Shown here: piece by piece, positions 12,253 to 23,967 of the stretch
Numbering within the stretch: the first letter of the stretch is position 1
Layout: each line of letters starts with the position of its first letter
NCBI GenBank assembly: GCA_000827265.1
Contig: KN834770.1
Location: 686,104 to 750,103, forward strand
Length of the DNA: 64,000 nucleotides
DNA from: Collybiopsis luxurians FD-317 M1
Lineage: Eukaryota > Basidiomycota > Agaricomycetes > Agaricales > Omphalotaceae
Direction: 5' to 3'
The notes under the pieces: model-generated
What the model was told of the DNA's origin: nothing
Seen by the model: the letters and a program-made list of their open reading frames with translations, nothing else
Database searches by the model: none
Program-made: the position numbers and the translations under genes

Positions 12253-12947
12253 TGTACTCGAGTACGCTCAATTAAGGAGTCGATTCTAGTTGTTAGCTGG
12301 GGAACAAAACCTCGGGGAGGAAAGGTGCATCGGGCAAGGGGGACTTTTGAACGGTTTTAAGTGATAAAGGCCGAACCGTTCCCGTTTCTGATAATGCATT
12401 TCCGACCGTGAATTGGAAAAGATTAGGTAGAGACTGACTCCCGCTGGGTTTGTAAAGAGCTGGTCTACCCGGGTACACATTCAGACAAGGCAGCCATAAT
12501 GAAGAAATACGTACCTTGTTAGTAAGGCAGGATAAGCACAGAGCCTATATTGATTTGAGAATGTATTCTCTACGGTCGCTGAGCGCTGAGGATTGATTGT
12601 TGAAATGTACATAGTGGGGCCGCCGATTCTGATAGAGATACATTCTTGGGCTCGTTATCTATCTTGCACCTATACGGAAAAGAAAGTTTCCCATTATACA
12701 TATCGTCGAACCATGACATGCCAGGTTGATTGATTGTTAACAATCCGATACCACGAGCTTGAAAGACGGAGAGGGGCAAAGCGAGTTTTACAATCCCATA
12801 TAAGGCAAATGGACACCAAGAGTCTTTTCCCCAGTGGCGCTGAAGCTGGCTGGCGTTTCCAATTGTAGTGACATTAATACATATACTGTACTTATATATC
12901 GTCCGAGTATATCAACAAAAGTTCAAATACCACATACTCCAGCAGAA
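12253..12947. other. Intergenic, 0.7 kb
   Basis: Promoter of the AIF-like gene and 3' flank of the syntaxin. Short frames here lack domain features. Confidence 0.5.
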
Positions 12948-14368
12948 TCAATGTTTTTTAGGAGGAGCAAACTCGGCAGCAAGAACCGCAGCGAGGATGA
13001 TAACGATGATTAGTACAATAATAAAACATATCCATCTCTTATGCCGCGCCGCTCTTGCCCATACAACCGCTTTTTCAGTGTGTTGCAGTCTAAACGCAGA
13101 AACGATGAGCTCCAAACCTACACTGACGAAACCGAAGAAAAAAACTAACCCAGCTTCCGTCTCCTGCTCAACAATCCCCGCAGTCTTTTCAATGTCCTCA
13201 ACCTGCTCTTGCTGTTGTTCCACAATCACACTCATCTGAGAAGTCGCAAAAAAAATGAAACGCAAGCCAGTGGGCAGAGAACGAGGCTTACATCATTAAA
13301 AAGCTGCGCCAATTCACCGAGTGTCTTTTCAATCCGCTTAACGTCTTCGTGACGCTCTTGGACTTCTCGATACGCCGTACGCGACTCGCCGTAACGGTTA
13401 TTTAATAACTGGAAAATCAAAGAAAACAGTCAACAATCGATCTACATATGGTATGTAACACGCACTGCTTGACTGAAAATCTGGCCATTACTTTCATCGT
13501 TGACGACTGCCCTGATCTCTTCAGGAGAGGCATCGGGTTTGACTAGTAGATGGGAAAGATAAGTCTTGAACGGCAGTCGAGAAGGGGGGTATCATCGTAC
13601 CGATCTTGTACTGTCTTTCAATCCGCTGCCTGTAACGAGTTCTGTACTGTTGCTCGACATTTTGATAGTTCTGTATGGCTTCTACAAATCTAGCCTTGAC
13701 CAACGCAGTCTGATCATCGGAGTGTTGTTAGGAAAACCCACTACTCGACACGGGGGACCGGATACTTTACCTGTTGCTTGCGAATGTCAGCATTCCTCCC
13801 TGACCCCCCTTGGGCTTCCAAAGTCTTGATTCGGCGTTTGAGAGTCACGCTCAGCGCGGAATTTTTTGAAACGAGGTCGTCCAATTGAGAAGTTATGTTT
13901 CGCTGCGTATCGGAATTTGGATCGGCGTTGCTGAGGGATTGGGAATGGAATTGTCCGATTTGGGAGACGTTGTCGTTGTACGTTCGTATGCTGTCTTGGA
14001 TGGAGGAGATCTAGAGTCGACCGTAGGGTGTGAGGACAATGCAAGGGCGAGCAGGATATAGGTTAAGAACCTCGGCATAGAATGAAGACATGTCGTCGTT
14101 GCCGTTGCTACTCGGTGAGGCGGAGTGAATTTGTGACATTGGGTAGGCATTGTCAGTTAATCTGGGTGGTTGCATTTCGTTAAAATAATCTGGATCAAAA
14201 GGTTCATCCTGCTTGTAAGAGGAGCAGTACAACGCGTACCTAGACACGGCGGATGTAAAAGGCGGCGATGATATCACTTGAATCCCTTAAGTACGGGGTC
14301 GAGAGAGGAATGTCAGCTGGACGATGTCGAGTGAGACTTGGAGTTGTATAAAAGGAAGGATGGAGCAT
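12948..14368 (-). CDS. SSO1: Plasma-membrane syntaxin (t-SNARE), Sso1/2 type
   Basis: Qa-SNARE for fusion of secretory vesicles with the plasma membrane. Exons: 12948-13089, 13150-13235, 13292-13408, 13466-13542, 13601-13709, 13771-14010, 14071-14239, 14295-14368, giving 337 residues. The three-helix Habc domain runs from about MSSFYAEISSIQDSI through the helix ending RQYKIVKPDA. The SNARE helix (about 240-295) contains DMSVIVEQQQEQVEDIEK, with the glutamine-rich zero-layer region. A C-terminal membrane anchor (WICFIIVLIIVIILAAVLAA) leaves a few lumenal residues. The core from exon 14071-14239 onward is firm. The first exon and ATG 14368 are inferred from phase alone, and the start may differ. 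Confidence 0.9.
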
Positions 14369-14574
14369 GGCAGTGTACTGCGGTTAAGGTGTAGAGGGAG
14401 TTTCATGGCCGTTCACGGCCATTCATTGAATTGAGAGTCGTAAGGATGCAGTACAGTAGAACATATTCGAGCCATCACGGGACACTGATGGACTCATCGG
14501 AGGGTTTTCACTAACTCCACTGTGGATCGTTTAGCGGAAAACGGAAGCGAGAAGAAGAGAGATGAAATCAAAGA

Positions 14575-14880
14575 CTATCTGAAGTTGATCTGAAGGATAT
14601 CGAGGGTGGGTTCTTTGAACCTAACGATTTGCGATTCGTACTGTGCTTCGAGCTGTAACCAGGAAACGGTCATAGCGTGGTCTTCTAGCATCCAGTCAAG
14701 CGTCGTATAATGTGCAGTGGGCGCGCTGTAAACGGAAAGATGGCGACTCGTTTCCTCTGATCGCGGATCGGGGACTTTACTAAATATAAGTAGGGAAGCG
14801 ACTTGAAGGTTCGGTTGATAAACAAGAAGCGGTTCTGATGGAAATTTGGAGGAGAGAACACGAGTATGATGAAGAAACAT
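14575..14880 (-). CDS. Uncharacterised 101-residue protein (possible gene)
   Basis: Open ATG-to-stop frame of 101 codons between two divergent genes. Composition looks protein-like: balanced hydrophobic and charged residues, aromatic-rich segments (TLDWMLEDHAMTVSWLQ) and few low-complexity stretches. It has no signal peptide, transmembrane segment or known motif. No flanking exon could be joined with confidence. It could be a small single-exon gene, one exon of a larger transcript, or chance. Weak support only. Confidence 0.3.
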   Translation of the reverse strand: MFLHHTRVLSSKFPSEPLLVYQPNLQVASLLIFSKVPDPRSEETSRHLSVYSAPTAHYTTLDWMLEDHAMTVSWLQLEAQYESQIVRFKEPTLDILQINFR

Positions 14881-15044
14881 GAGGTTGTAGTGAACTGCTT
14901 TCGAATTCTATTGCAAGAGGAGCAAAGAGTAGTTTAGAGTAATTGTCGCTCCCCGGATCAATGAACCGAAAAAAACTCAGACCTCGTGTTTATGCCAAGT
15001 CTGTCACAATTGCCGTGTCAAGCCTTTACCTTTTTTTGACGATG

Positions 15045-15140
15045 CTTCTTTGATTCTCCTTTTCTTTCATCACATCTTTGCCTTTCTCTTCTTTCTCTTC
15101 TTTCTCTCTTTTCATCTACTCTGTCTTTTACTCTCTTCTC
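15045..15140 (+). promoter_or_regulatory. CT-rich promoter tract
   Basis: Nearly pure C/T run with repeated tttctctt-like units directly upstream of the ATG at 15143. Such pyrimidine tracts commonly mark transcription start regions in filamentous fungi. No TATA box is obvious. Confidence 0.5.
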
Positions 15141-15142
15141 CC

Positions 15143-16061
15143 ATGGATAACGCTGCCCATTCTCGCTTTACCATCCAGCAGCGACTCCTGAGTAACTCTG
15201 ACCACATCCAGCCGTCTGTTCCCACTAGGTACAGCTACTCTCTTCTCTTCTCTTTCCATACTCACAAACTTCTCAGCAAGCTCGAAGCTGCAGTCAAGAA
15301 GATGTCACAGCAGGCTGCCCAGGACGAATTCCAGATGAAAGAACTCGAGGTTGGTACCTCTGCCTTTTCCTTTCATCCCAGATATCCTCATCTGTTCTTT
15401 CAGTCTCAGCTTTCTCATAGTCTTAGCAACTTTCGTGCAATAGACAGCATTTTTAAAGAATTATCCACCAGCATTACCGTACGTTCTTCCTGTCAACTTT
15501 TCCTTCCCGTCTCACCATCACCCAAGCGCAACTCCAAACGGGCCGACCGCGCACTAAACTCCCAGATCCCCGACATCGAATCCACTTTAGACGAATCTGT
15601 CGAAAATCTGTCACAGTTAGCTGAAACTCTGCCACAAATTCAATCTCAGGTCAAAGACATCCGACTAGTATATGACTCTGGAAGGGAAAAGGTGCGCCTT
15701 TCCAATTCATATAATTCACTCGACAGGCAGCTGATTGTACGCTTTATCCTTAAATGACTTGCTATGCGCCTTGCAACTCATGTGATTCTCATTTCTTCGT
15801 CTCTCTCTCTTTGCCACTTTTACCCCACAGGCTCAGAGTCTCATCATGGATTTAACTTGGCTCAACACCTCCTTCTACGAACGTTGGCGTCGCACCATTT
15901 TTACCCCAACCGCTCCTGTCTCCGGACGCTGGAAAGCGTTAATGAGACTCCTCTTTGCCATTTCGTTCTTCTTGTGCTGTACCGTTGTCTGGATAGGACT
16001 CCGTGGAGCCTATCGAGCGTACAGGCACAAACTCGTATGGGGTGAAAGGTTGATGAGCTAG
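15143..16061 (+). CDS. Coiled-coil membrane protein of unknown function
   Basis: Five exons: 15143-15228, 15277-15349, 15404-15478, 15527-15691, 15831-16061, giving 209 residues. Residues about 28-135 are helical with heptad-like spacing (KLEAAVKKMSQQAAQDE, then ESTLDESVENLSQLAETL). One hydrophobic helix (LLFAISFFLCCTVVWIGL, about 171-188) lies near the C-terminus and is followed by about 20 basic residues. The layout is that of a tail-anchored protein and recalls SNARE-like or tethering proteins, but no SNARE zero layer or other named motif is evident. A CT-rich tract precedes the start. It has no clear link to its neighbours. Function unknown. Confidence 0.75.
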
Positions 16062-16594
16062 TCGCCTTTCACCCGGATTGACACATGACGGGCGGGCACA
16101 TTCGACTTCCTTTATGCCAGCCATGCCTTCTCCAGCGGAAATTAACGATCTCCGGCGATGCTACATCCTGCTCGCCATGCTTTAAGCATCTTCTCATCCA
16201 TATCCAATGCATATCGCATTCATTCTCAATTTTTGACTTTTTTTCTTATTGTCCATAATTGCAACTGCTGCATTGGTATCTATTCCGGTTCCAATTTGGA
16301 CCCGGCCGCATGTAACTTTATACCTATCTTTTCATCTCCATATCTCTTTCTGTTTGCGTGCTTAAAGTTTACGAATAGAATTACCACAACGAATCAGAGT
16401 GTACTTTTGTAATATCGCCTTCTGGTTAAAAATTTAAATACCCTCGAATGCATCCTGAATCCCCGCTGCTTGGGTAGAGCGTCCTTGCGTCCTAATGTCA
16501 AAGCGAGAAATCTGAAGCCTAAAAAGGAAGGATGAATAAGCCACGTGTGCAACTTTCCCGCATCTTTCATTTCCGTACAGTTTCCACTGACTCA
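16062..16594. other. Intergenic, 0.5 kb
   Basis: 3' flank of the membrane-protein gene and promoter of the sorting nexin. Pyrimidine-rich stretches only. An in-frame ATG at 16532 could extend the sorting nexin by 21 residues. Confidence 0.5.
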
Positions 16595-19119
16595 ATGGAC
16601 GGATTCGACGATTTATTGGCGCCTTCGCGGTCTATACTGGAGGATAATCCTTTCAGCGAAGATAATAATCCATTTGGCTCTTCCGACCGTTCTGGCTCTC
16701 CAGATCCATGGGCTTCGCCTTTCGGCCACCAAGATGCTTGGGGAGATGAACATTCAACCCAAACGACTGCCGTCGATTACCACCAACCAGAGAGTCCAGT
16801 AGCGCCGCCTTTCAGCCCTACGTCCACGGAATCGGCTCCGGAAGAGACTGAAAGTGAAACTGCGGAACCCGGCGATCCTCTCGATTCCGCTGCCGCCAAT
16901 GCTATTTCTTCCGATGAAGAAGACAATAAACCTCTAGGTTACAAACGCGCTTCGCTCCAAAAATTTACCGCTTCCAAGGAGAATGAAGCGGCCGGGTCTG
17001 AGGAACAAGTGGTGAAAGACGAACGACACGGGGAGCCGAAACGGGAGGAGGAAGCGGAAGACAAGGACAGGTCGGAGAGGGAGGAAAAAGCAGGGAGACA
17101 AAGTAGACCGGAGAGTCCATTGGTTTTTTCGGAAACGGCTACGATTCGACCCAACATGATTGAGGAGCCGGAGCGTCATCCTACGCCCCCGACTGTGACC
17201 TCTAGTATTTCCTCAATCTCAGGTCCGAGTTCTCCTGCCGCTGCCTGGGGTGGTCCTCTATCCAGTCCAATAGCGGGAGGCTGGGGGGAGCATGAAGAAA
17301 CCTATGATGGCGGGGCCATGTCCGCTTCTGCACCCGTGGTATCAAAGGCGCAAGAGGAAGACGACAGCGACGACGACAAGCCGCTTGCTCAGAGTCTCTC
17401 GACATCTCCTGTAAGTATTGACAATCTCTTGTTTCCAATTACCTGACTCGAATCAACAGCAAAAACAAAACCAATCCGCCGCCAGATCTCTCTCCACGCG
17501 CGACGATCTTCCTCCACTGTTTACCATAACCGTTGACGACCCTCAAAAAGTCGGGGACCCTATCCGTCCATACGTCATGTACACGGTCCACACCCGCACT
17601 ACATCCCCTCTTTTCCAAAAGTCTGCGTTTTCAGTGCTGCGTCGGTATTCCGACTTTCTTTGGCTTTACAATACGCTGTCGTACAATAATCCTGGGGTTG
17701 TCGTTCCTCCTGTACCAGAGAAAAACCCGCTGTTATTCACGAATCCTATCCTCGGTTCTGCAGGTAAAAAGGGCTATATAGGGAGATTCGATGAAGGGTT
17801 TATTAGGCAGCGGAGGTGAGACTCTTTAACTTGATCTAGTTGATCTTACTCAAATGTCCAAGGTTTGCACTCGAGAAATGTATTCAAAAGATTGCCAATC
17901 ATCCCGTTCTGTGCAAGGATCCGGACCTTAAGATGTTCCTAGAGAGCGATACATTTGCATTGGATGTAGGTTCTTTTATATACCCTATGTACAACATTAC
18001 TGAACAAAGTCTCCTAGATTAAACATCGTAAACCTGATCCAGGCTCACCCGGACCCTCGGGCGGCTTTATCTCCTCCATCGGTCAGACCATTGCCAGCGC
18101 TACCGGCTCGAGATTCCACGAGACGGACGAATACTTTGAATCGAAAAAGGCCTACCTGGACTCTCTCGAGTCTCAGCTTCGCTCCCTGGTCAAATCCATC
18201 AACGTCGTATCCAAGCATCGTTTGGAAGTGGCTCAGGCTGTTTCCGAATTTAGTGATCGAGTCAAGGATCTAGCGGAGGGTGGAGATTTTAATACTGGAT
18301 TGCAGAGCTCTGGTAACGTTGTCAGATTTTCACTCTGCTCTCTTTGGATGCTGAGGAATAAACTGATACAGGTACGCAACCGCATCACTTGTCCCAAGCG
18401 TTGGCGGGCCTGGCTGAAGTCGAGAGAAAATCGCAAGAGCTGCATGTTCTTCAGAGCGAGCAAGATATGATTACTATTATGGGTACGGTGGATGAATATG
18501 CGAGATTGATAGGGAGTGTTAGAGTGCGTTTTGCATATTTAGGAAATGCATCTACGTTGGGTATCGATCTCACTGACTCTCCTTCTACAGCTGGCCTTTG
18601 CCTCGCGAGGGCGGATGTATCAGGCATGGAAAAATGCGGACGCGGATGTTATTCGTGTCAAGCAGAATCATGAACGGAATCGGAATACCTCTGCTTATGG
18701 AGGAAACTCGCCGAATCCCGCCAGTGGGACTCTGAGCAGAGGTGCCGGCGGTGCGATGGGTCATTCGTTAAGTCAAATTGCCGAGGTGCGTGTATCTCTT
18801 CGTTTGTGGCAAATACCTCACTCCTGATACGACCTTCCTTTCGTGTTCATATGTACAGGCTGAAATGCGCGCCTCCCAAGCTAAACGCGCGTTCGACAAT
18901 ACGTCTCGTCTGTGCAAGTCCGAGATGGCTCGGTTCGAGGAAGAGAGGGTGGAGGATTTTAGGAATGCTTTGCATGCGTGGTTGGAGGGGATGATTGGGA
19001 GACAGACAGAATTGATTGCGGCGTGGGAGGGGTACCAGCAAGGGTTGTTGAGGAGTAGTGCGGGTGCGGGGAGGGGTGGTGCGGCGCAGAATGGAAGGGG
19101 GGTCCCGATTTCGACGTAG
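16595..19119 (+). CDS. VPS5: Retromer sorting nexin Vps5
   Basis: PX-BAR subunit of retromer that binds PI3P endosomes and forms recycling tubules to the Golgi. Seven exons: 16595-17410, 17460-17815, 17863-17965, 18018-18312, 18372-18523, 18591-18785, 18859-19119, giving 725 residues. The N-terminal third (1-290) is acidic and disordered, starting MDGFDDLLAPSR, the usual Vps5 start. That is why ATG 16595 is chosen over 16532. The PX domain covers about 290-425 (FTITVDDPQKVG, LRRYSDFLWL for phosphoinositide contact, GRFDEGFIRQRR). The BAR domain occupies about 430-715. A 17-residue insert (near LFTNPILGSAGKKGY) sits in the Pro-rich loop of the PX domain. It contains gtaaaa...tag and might be a short retained intron. 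Confidence 0.94.
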
Positions 19120-19886
19120 TAAGTTGGGTGTTGGAGACGTTTTTTTTTTTTCTTATTACGAGGGGTGCGATATGCATTACACTATAGCGAGTTACGGTGA
19201 GAACGCAAGTACTTGTGTTTCCGAAATGAATATATATGTCGTAAAAGCTGCAATGTGCATTGAAAACTAAGAGACACGCTGAAGCACACGAGTTGTCTCC
19301 AGGCAAATAGGTCGTCTATTCACTCAAAGTAGCAATACGCTGCCCGATTGTAGCACCGTGGCGCAACAAAGGGGATACAAAGGAAAAGAAAAGACGGAGT
19401 CCCATTCACCTTGCTGGCATTGCAAGCCGAAGCTTGACTATCGCTTTGTTCCCGGATCAATGTCACGGTCTCTGCCGATAAGCCAGCAGTCCCGGCGTAG
19501 CTGGCTGTATATAGTATATACGGCATGTAAACCTTTGTCAAGGCATAAAGAAAAGCGGCTCGAATTTTATTTCAAGCTTTGACGTAGAAAATTCCCATGC
19601 TGAACCCCAGAGCAGGAAACCTTCAGAAGGGCGAAATTCTTGAACGATGAATCCATTTCCCTGCATAGACCTATCTGAGTCCCGATATTCAAAGCCATAT
19701 ATGTCTCTGCGCGTAAAACTGTTCACAACTTTCGTAGGATACTTATCAACTGCTGTTTCGGCCGGCGATAGTATAGTATACAAGCGGCAAGCAAGGTGTC
19801 AGTCACGTGAGCATGATCAAGATGCGCGCTTAGATTCTGAATCCGCCTGCGCCTTACGCTCGTGTCACTGTCTACGCCTTTTGCGG
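19120..19886. other. Intergenic, 0.8 kb
   Basis: Contains a T-run at 19140-19151 and the region before the F-box gene. The long frame of the next gene is open upstream to 19647, but that part shows no conserved protein signal and is taken as 5' leader. Confidence 0.45.
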
Positions 19887-21656
19887 ATGGCTACTTCAGA
19901 ATCATTTTGGGATACAGCTCAATCCCCCTTTAACTTGATACTGGGAACAAATTATGCACCTTCTTCTGCGGAAATTACCAATATAAAGACTTTTCTCGTT
20001 GAGCCACAGCGTGAAAGGTCTCGACTGGAATCAGAAGCGCGCCGCATCCAGGATCTTTTAGAAGCGAGCAAAGGGTACATCGAAGCACACCAAGCTTTGA
20101 TATCTCCAATTCGCCAGTTGCCCTCTGAAATTCTTGGAGAGATTTTCGTCTGGTGCCTTCCAATGGACTTGAAATATTCAGTGCGAAGCTTGAAGCAGGC
20201 ACCGCTGATATTCACTTCGATATGTCGAGCTTGGAGGAGTATCGCCTTGAGCACACCTCGTTTGTGGAGCTCCCTTCATATCTATCTCCCTCCCCACTTG
20301 ACCAGTGATGTTTTCTCTCAGCGCAAGGCAGGAATCTCCCTGTGGCTCCAGCGCTCTAGAACCCTTCCGTTATCCATATCACTTCATGGACGAACTAATT
20401 TTGCCTACGACCTCTCGGACTCTGAAATCTCCGAGTCGATAGCGAAAGAGAGAATGGCGACCTTTGTTCGTTTTTTGATGCAGTTCAGTCATAGAATCAT
20501 GGACCTATCCCTTTCCTTGTCCATTGGAGATTTTCTCCGCTTGGATGAACTACTCCCTTCAAACTTTCCAATTCTCTCTTGTCTATATCTGCGAAGTGCC
20601 GACGATTACGAAGGAGTACACGGTAGTTCAAATGATGGACCCAGAAAAATATCCTTTACCTCTCTATTCAACCGAATGCCAGTCTTGAGAAGGCTTCAAA
20701 TCAAAGACCTCACGACCCAGAGAATTTCCATTCCGACCCTTGTAGTGAATTCACTCACTAGCATTGATATTTCTCAAGAAACTATTGCTCCAACTGGTGT
20801 ATCGGTGGATCATGCTCAAGTGCTGAATCTTTTATCTCAGATGCCACGACTGCAATATGTCAAACTCATGGTCTCGCTCTCGGGTGAAGAGGAAGAAGAA
20901 AGGCTTTCATTACCTATCGTACATCTCAATCATCTAGAAGAAATGCATGTTACATTGCTTTCAGGTTTGAGACTTGGTCCAGGCGACGAGGATACTCAAA
21001 TAACTTTGTTCTTGGAAAAGATCCAATGCCCTTCCTTAAAGACGCTATCTATTTCCTCGTATACGGAACAGATAACCAAGATACCATTTCGAGGATTTCC
21101 TTTATCTAATCTGGAAACCTTGGAGCTCTATATACCGTTAAAAGCAGAGACGCTTTTCGAGTGTTTATCTTTGGTTCCAAATGTCGAAACACTACAGCTG
21201 CGAACGACAAGATACAGATCCGAAACGCTCTTCCCAACCGCTGGCTGTCTTCAGGATTCACACCTTGTGGCACTTACCCTCTCCTCCGGAAATCCTACCC
21301 CTCTGTGCCCCCGGCTGCGAAAATTCCAATATATCGACAAAATGATGGACGATTCCGAGTCCTTATCGACTGCGGCTTTGACCGACTTTGTTGAAAGTCG
21401 GAAGGACACGCTGGAATGTTGCGACGTCTTCTTTGCAAAGATGCCGTCTTTTATGGACGGAGAGTTGGATCGATTGAGGGAATTGAAGGGAGGTGGTATG
21501 AGGATTCAGGTTCATAGTGCAAAAGAGTATCCGTTGAAGAGTTTGGATAGGCCTGATGTTGGCTTGGTACCTTGGTGGCAGAACCGGCCGCATGTACGGC
21601 CAGGAGGGGGGCTCTCGGACATGGAAGGACCTTATGGTACGGATATCATAGTCTAA
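19887..21656 (+). CDS. F-box/LRR-like protein, intact copy
   Basis: Single-exon protein of 589 residues. A short helical leader (ERSRLESEARRIQDLLEASKG) is followed by the F-box (SPIRQLPSEILGEIFVWCLP, about 73-92, to SICRAWRSIALSTPRLWSSL). After this come irregular leucine-rich units with repeated sLxxLxL patterns up to about 560. This is the large Agaricomycete F-box family in which intron-poor paralogues are common. It presumably recruits a substrate to SCF, identity unknown. A decayed paralogue lies about 2.6 kb downstream on the same strand, with long stretches of identical DNA over the F-box. ATG 19887 is chosen because the paralogue aligns from this point. Confidence 0.85.
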   Translation: MATSESFWDTAQSPFNLILGTNYAPSSAEITNIKTFLVEPQRERSRLESEARRIQDLLEASKGYIEAHQALISPIRQLPSEILGEIFVWCLPMDLKYSVRSLKQAPLIFTSICRAWRSIALSTPRLWSSLHIYLPPHLTSDVFSQRKAGISLWLQRSRTLPLSISLHGRTNFAYDLSDSEISESIAKERMATFVRFLMQFSHRIMDLSLSLSIGDFLRLDELLPSNFPILSCLYLRSADDYEGVHGSSNDGPRKISFTSLFNRMPVLRRLQIKDLTTQRISIPTLVVNSLTSIDISQETIAPTGVSVDHAQVLNLLSQMPRLQYVKLMVSLSGEEEEERLSLPIVHLNHLEEMHVTLLSGLRLGPGDEDTQITLFLEKIQCPSLKTLSISSYTEQITKIPFRGFPLSNLETLELYIPLKAETLFECLSLVPNVETLQLRTTRYRSETLFPTAGCLQDSHLVALTLSSGNPTPLCPRLRKFQYIDKMMDDSESLSTAALTDFVESRKDTLECCDVFFAKMPSFMDGELDRLRELKGGGMRIQVHSAKEYPLKSLDRPDVGLVPWWQNRPHVRPGGGLSDMEGPYGTDIIV

Positions 21657-21902
21657 GTGTATTGTCAAGTATGTATGCACCCTCCTTATAATTTCACTGA
21701 GTACGTTTTTAGAGTCATTAAAGATTTTTCTACCCTGGCGCAGTTTACTTTTCCTTGTAGTCCGCATTCTTGATCTTGTTGTACTGCGTGTTATTTAGAT
21801 GCCATATGCCATGTATAACAAAAAATGTCTATATAATGATTCATGTGAAGAAACTAAGCGCCCGTTTCATCAAGCTATCCTTGCGATTTTCCACTATCCG
21901 CG

Positions 21903-23967
21903 ATGGCTTCGTGGGTCCCTAAAAATCCAGCCGTTTATCCGTGCACGACATTTACGCGGATGAAAGTCAAGAATCTAGGTCAATCGGTTCCTTCTCACAT
22001 CTGGACCTTTGTACACAATCAAGAGGTCCTCATGGTTCGCCAGGAATTTCACGATGCCCTTACAGCCATTAATCAGTGGCTGATCGCTGAAAGAGAGTAT
22101 GTAGCCACTTCCCGTTGCATCAAAATCAACATTACCTTATCTTTCTGTCCAGCGGTCGCAAACCCATTAATATCCCCTTCACTCCCACCGATGCCCTTGC
22201 CAAAGCTTCAACTGAATGCCCGAATCCGTTCCTTACTGATCAAGTTACCGCACATCTGAGACTTGTTATCACCGGGCTTCCTGGGATTGGTGAGGGCCAA
22301 TTCTAATCATGTTTCTCTCTATTCTGAACAATCTACCCATAAGGTAAAACACATTTTATACATTACATCTGGGTACTTCGGATTTGCTTGGACCTCCCAA
22401 CCATTCTTTGCGAAAGTCAGGAGCTCTTGCTTTGGAAAAATGGCCATCTATATGGAACAAGATTAACTGATCTCTCCTTTTCACTTCTTCAAGAGTATGT
22501 CCCCGAAGACACATGGTGTCTTTTTGATTCCAACAACGAAGTTGCAGAGGTTCCCTATGTGATGTATAAGTACCCCTGCTTTATACTCCAAGCATCCTTT
22601 CCTAGGGAAAACCGACTTGAGTGGACAAGGAAGACCAGTGTGACATTTTTTTTAATGCGAGAATGGTCAGCCGATGAACTCGTTGCTGGGTAAGTTGGGA
22701 GTCCAGCTACAGAATGTCGAACTTACATTTATCCTCATAGCCTCCAAATACAACCCTCTGGCTTCAACCACTCTTCCGCAAATCAGTTGAGGACATTCTG
22801 CCTTAAGCTTGGAGGTTCTGCCCGGGATGCCTATTTGAATGCTTACACATTGGATACTACACTCAAAACCATTAAGAATAATGCAACGCTACTCGATTTC
22901 AGTTCTCTTTTCTACAACTTATCAGTTGGACTCTCCAATCCGAGCTCTCATTTTCCCATCATTAAAAAGGATTTCTCCCACCAATATGCATCGGTATACC
23001 CCTCAACTGATGATGATAGGACTCAATGCGAAGTCAGGCCTGGGTCAGATTTAATCATGGAGATAGTCTGGGAAGCCATTGCCCAAAAAGAGCAGATGAG
23101 CACAATGGATCTCTTCAGTCGACTCATGAGCGAACGAGACATTCCAGATAGGTCACTGGGAGCATTCCTCTATGACAATCACTACCACCCTTATCTCTGT
23201 TCTGGTCGCCCCCTGCCCTGCTATCATATGACAGTCAAAAATCCATCCTCCAGTTACCTGACGCAGTCATGGTCCAGTCTCAAGGCCGATAAAGAGGCAG
23301 AACCTGAACCCTTCACTTTTGTCATTCCCGACAATGTCCGTATTGTTTATTTTTTCTCAGCAGAGGATCTACTGCTGGAAGAAAATACATATTATGTTCC
23401 AAGGGCTCATAATTTTCCAACATTTGACTCCATGTGGGTCAAGACTCTAGATCATGTTGTAATCATTCATGCAACAGTCTCGAAAGGGCATTCTGTCAGT
23501 ATCCAGGGGCTCGAGTGGTTTGCAAAGCTTGGATTCAAGACAATTGAATACATCTATCTCTCCCCGTGTTCGACTCGAACAGCATCAGTCCCATTGCCCA
23601 CATCAGTACCTCTGTCTCTTGAGTATTCTGATCTCATCCTCTACCCTGATACCATCATTCCTCACCTTGAATCCACTTCATCTTCTTTGACATCCTTAGC
23701 CCCCCAGGCCAGCAACAGCAGATCTAGAGCAAAATTGAGGACCAAGGCCAAGGGAAAGGGAAAGGCCAAAACCAAAGCTAAGCCACAGGTCCTTCCAGTC
23801 AAAGTTGTTGGAGTATATCATGTACTAATGGACCTAGGGTGAGCCATTTTTCATAAATCTGACATCCTATTTCTCACTCTATCTGAAGGTATGGTGATAA
23901 GGGATATAAGCCTCATGTCAAAAACTTGACAAATGAACCATCCACTTCTTCAATGGAAATTGACTGA
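21903..23967 (+). CDS. Crinkler/RHS-type P-loop NTPase with C-terminal nuclease-like region
   Basis: Five exons: 21903-22096, 22153-22289, 22344-22689, 22741-23838, 23889-23967, giving 617 residues in frame. A Walker A motif, GLPGIGKT (106-113), is completed exactly across the 22289/22344 splice. A Walker B-like strand, WCLFD (168-172), follows. REWSADEL and LGGSARDAY match conserved positions of Crinkler/RHS NTPases. The C-terminal region has NFPTFDSM, a hydrophobic VVIIHATVS strand with HSV and then GLEWF. This pattern is typical of the restriction-endonuclease-like domain that ends such proteins, although His stands where Gln or Glu is usual. A Lys-rich stretch (KLRTKAKGKGKAKTKAK) could be a nuclear signal. 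Known family context: transposon-derived nucleases and host-targeted effectors. No N-terminal secretion signal is seen. It sits between F-box copies. Confidence 0.78.

Noticed and set aside
19647..19886. Upstream in-frame extension of the first F-box gene by 80 codons
   Set aside because: The extension is Cys/Arg-rich without protein character, and the paralogue aligns only from ATG 19887.
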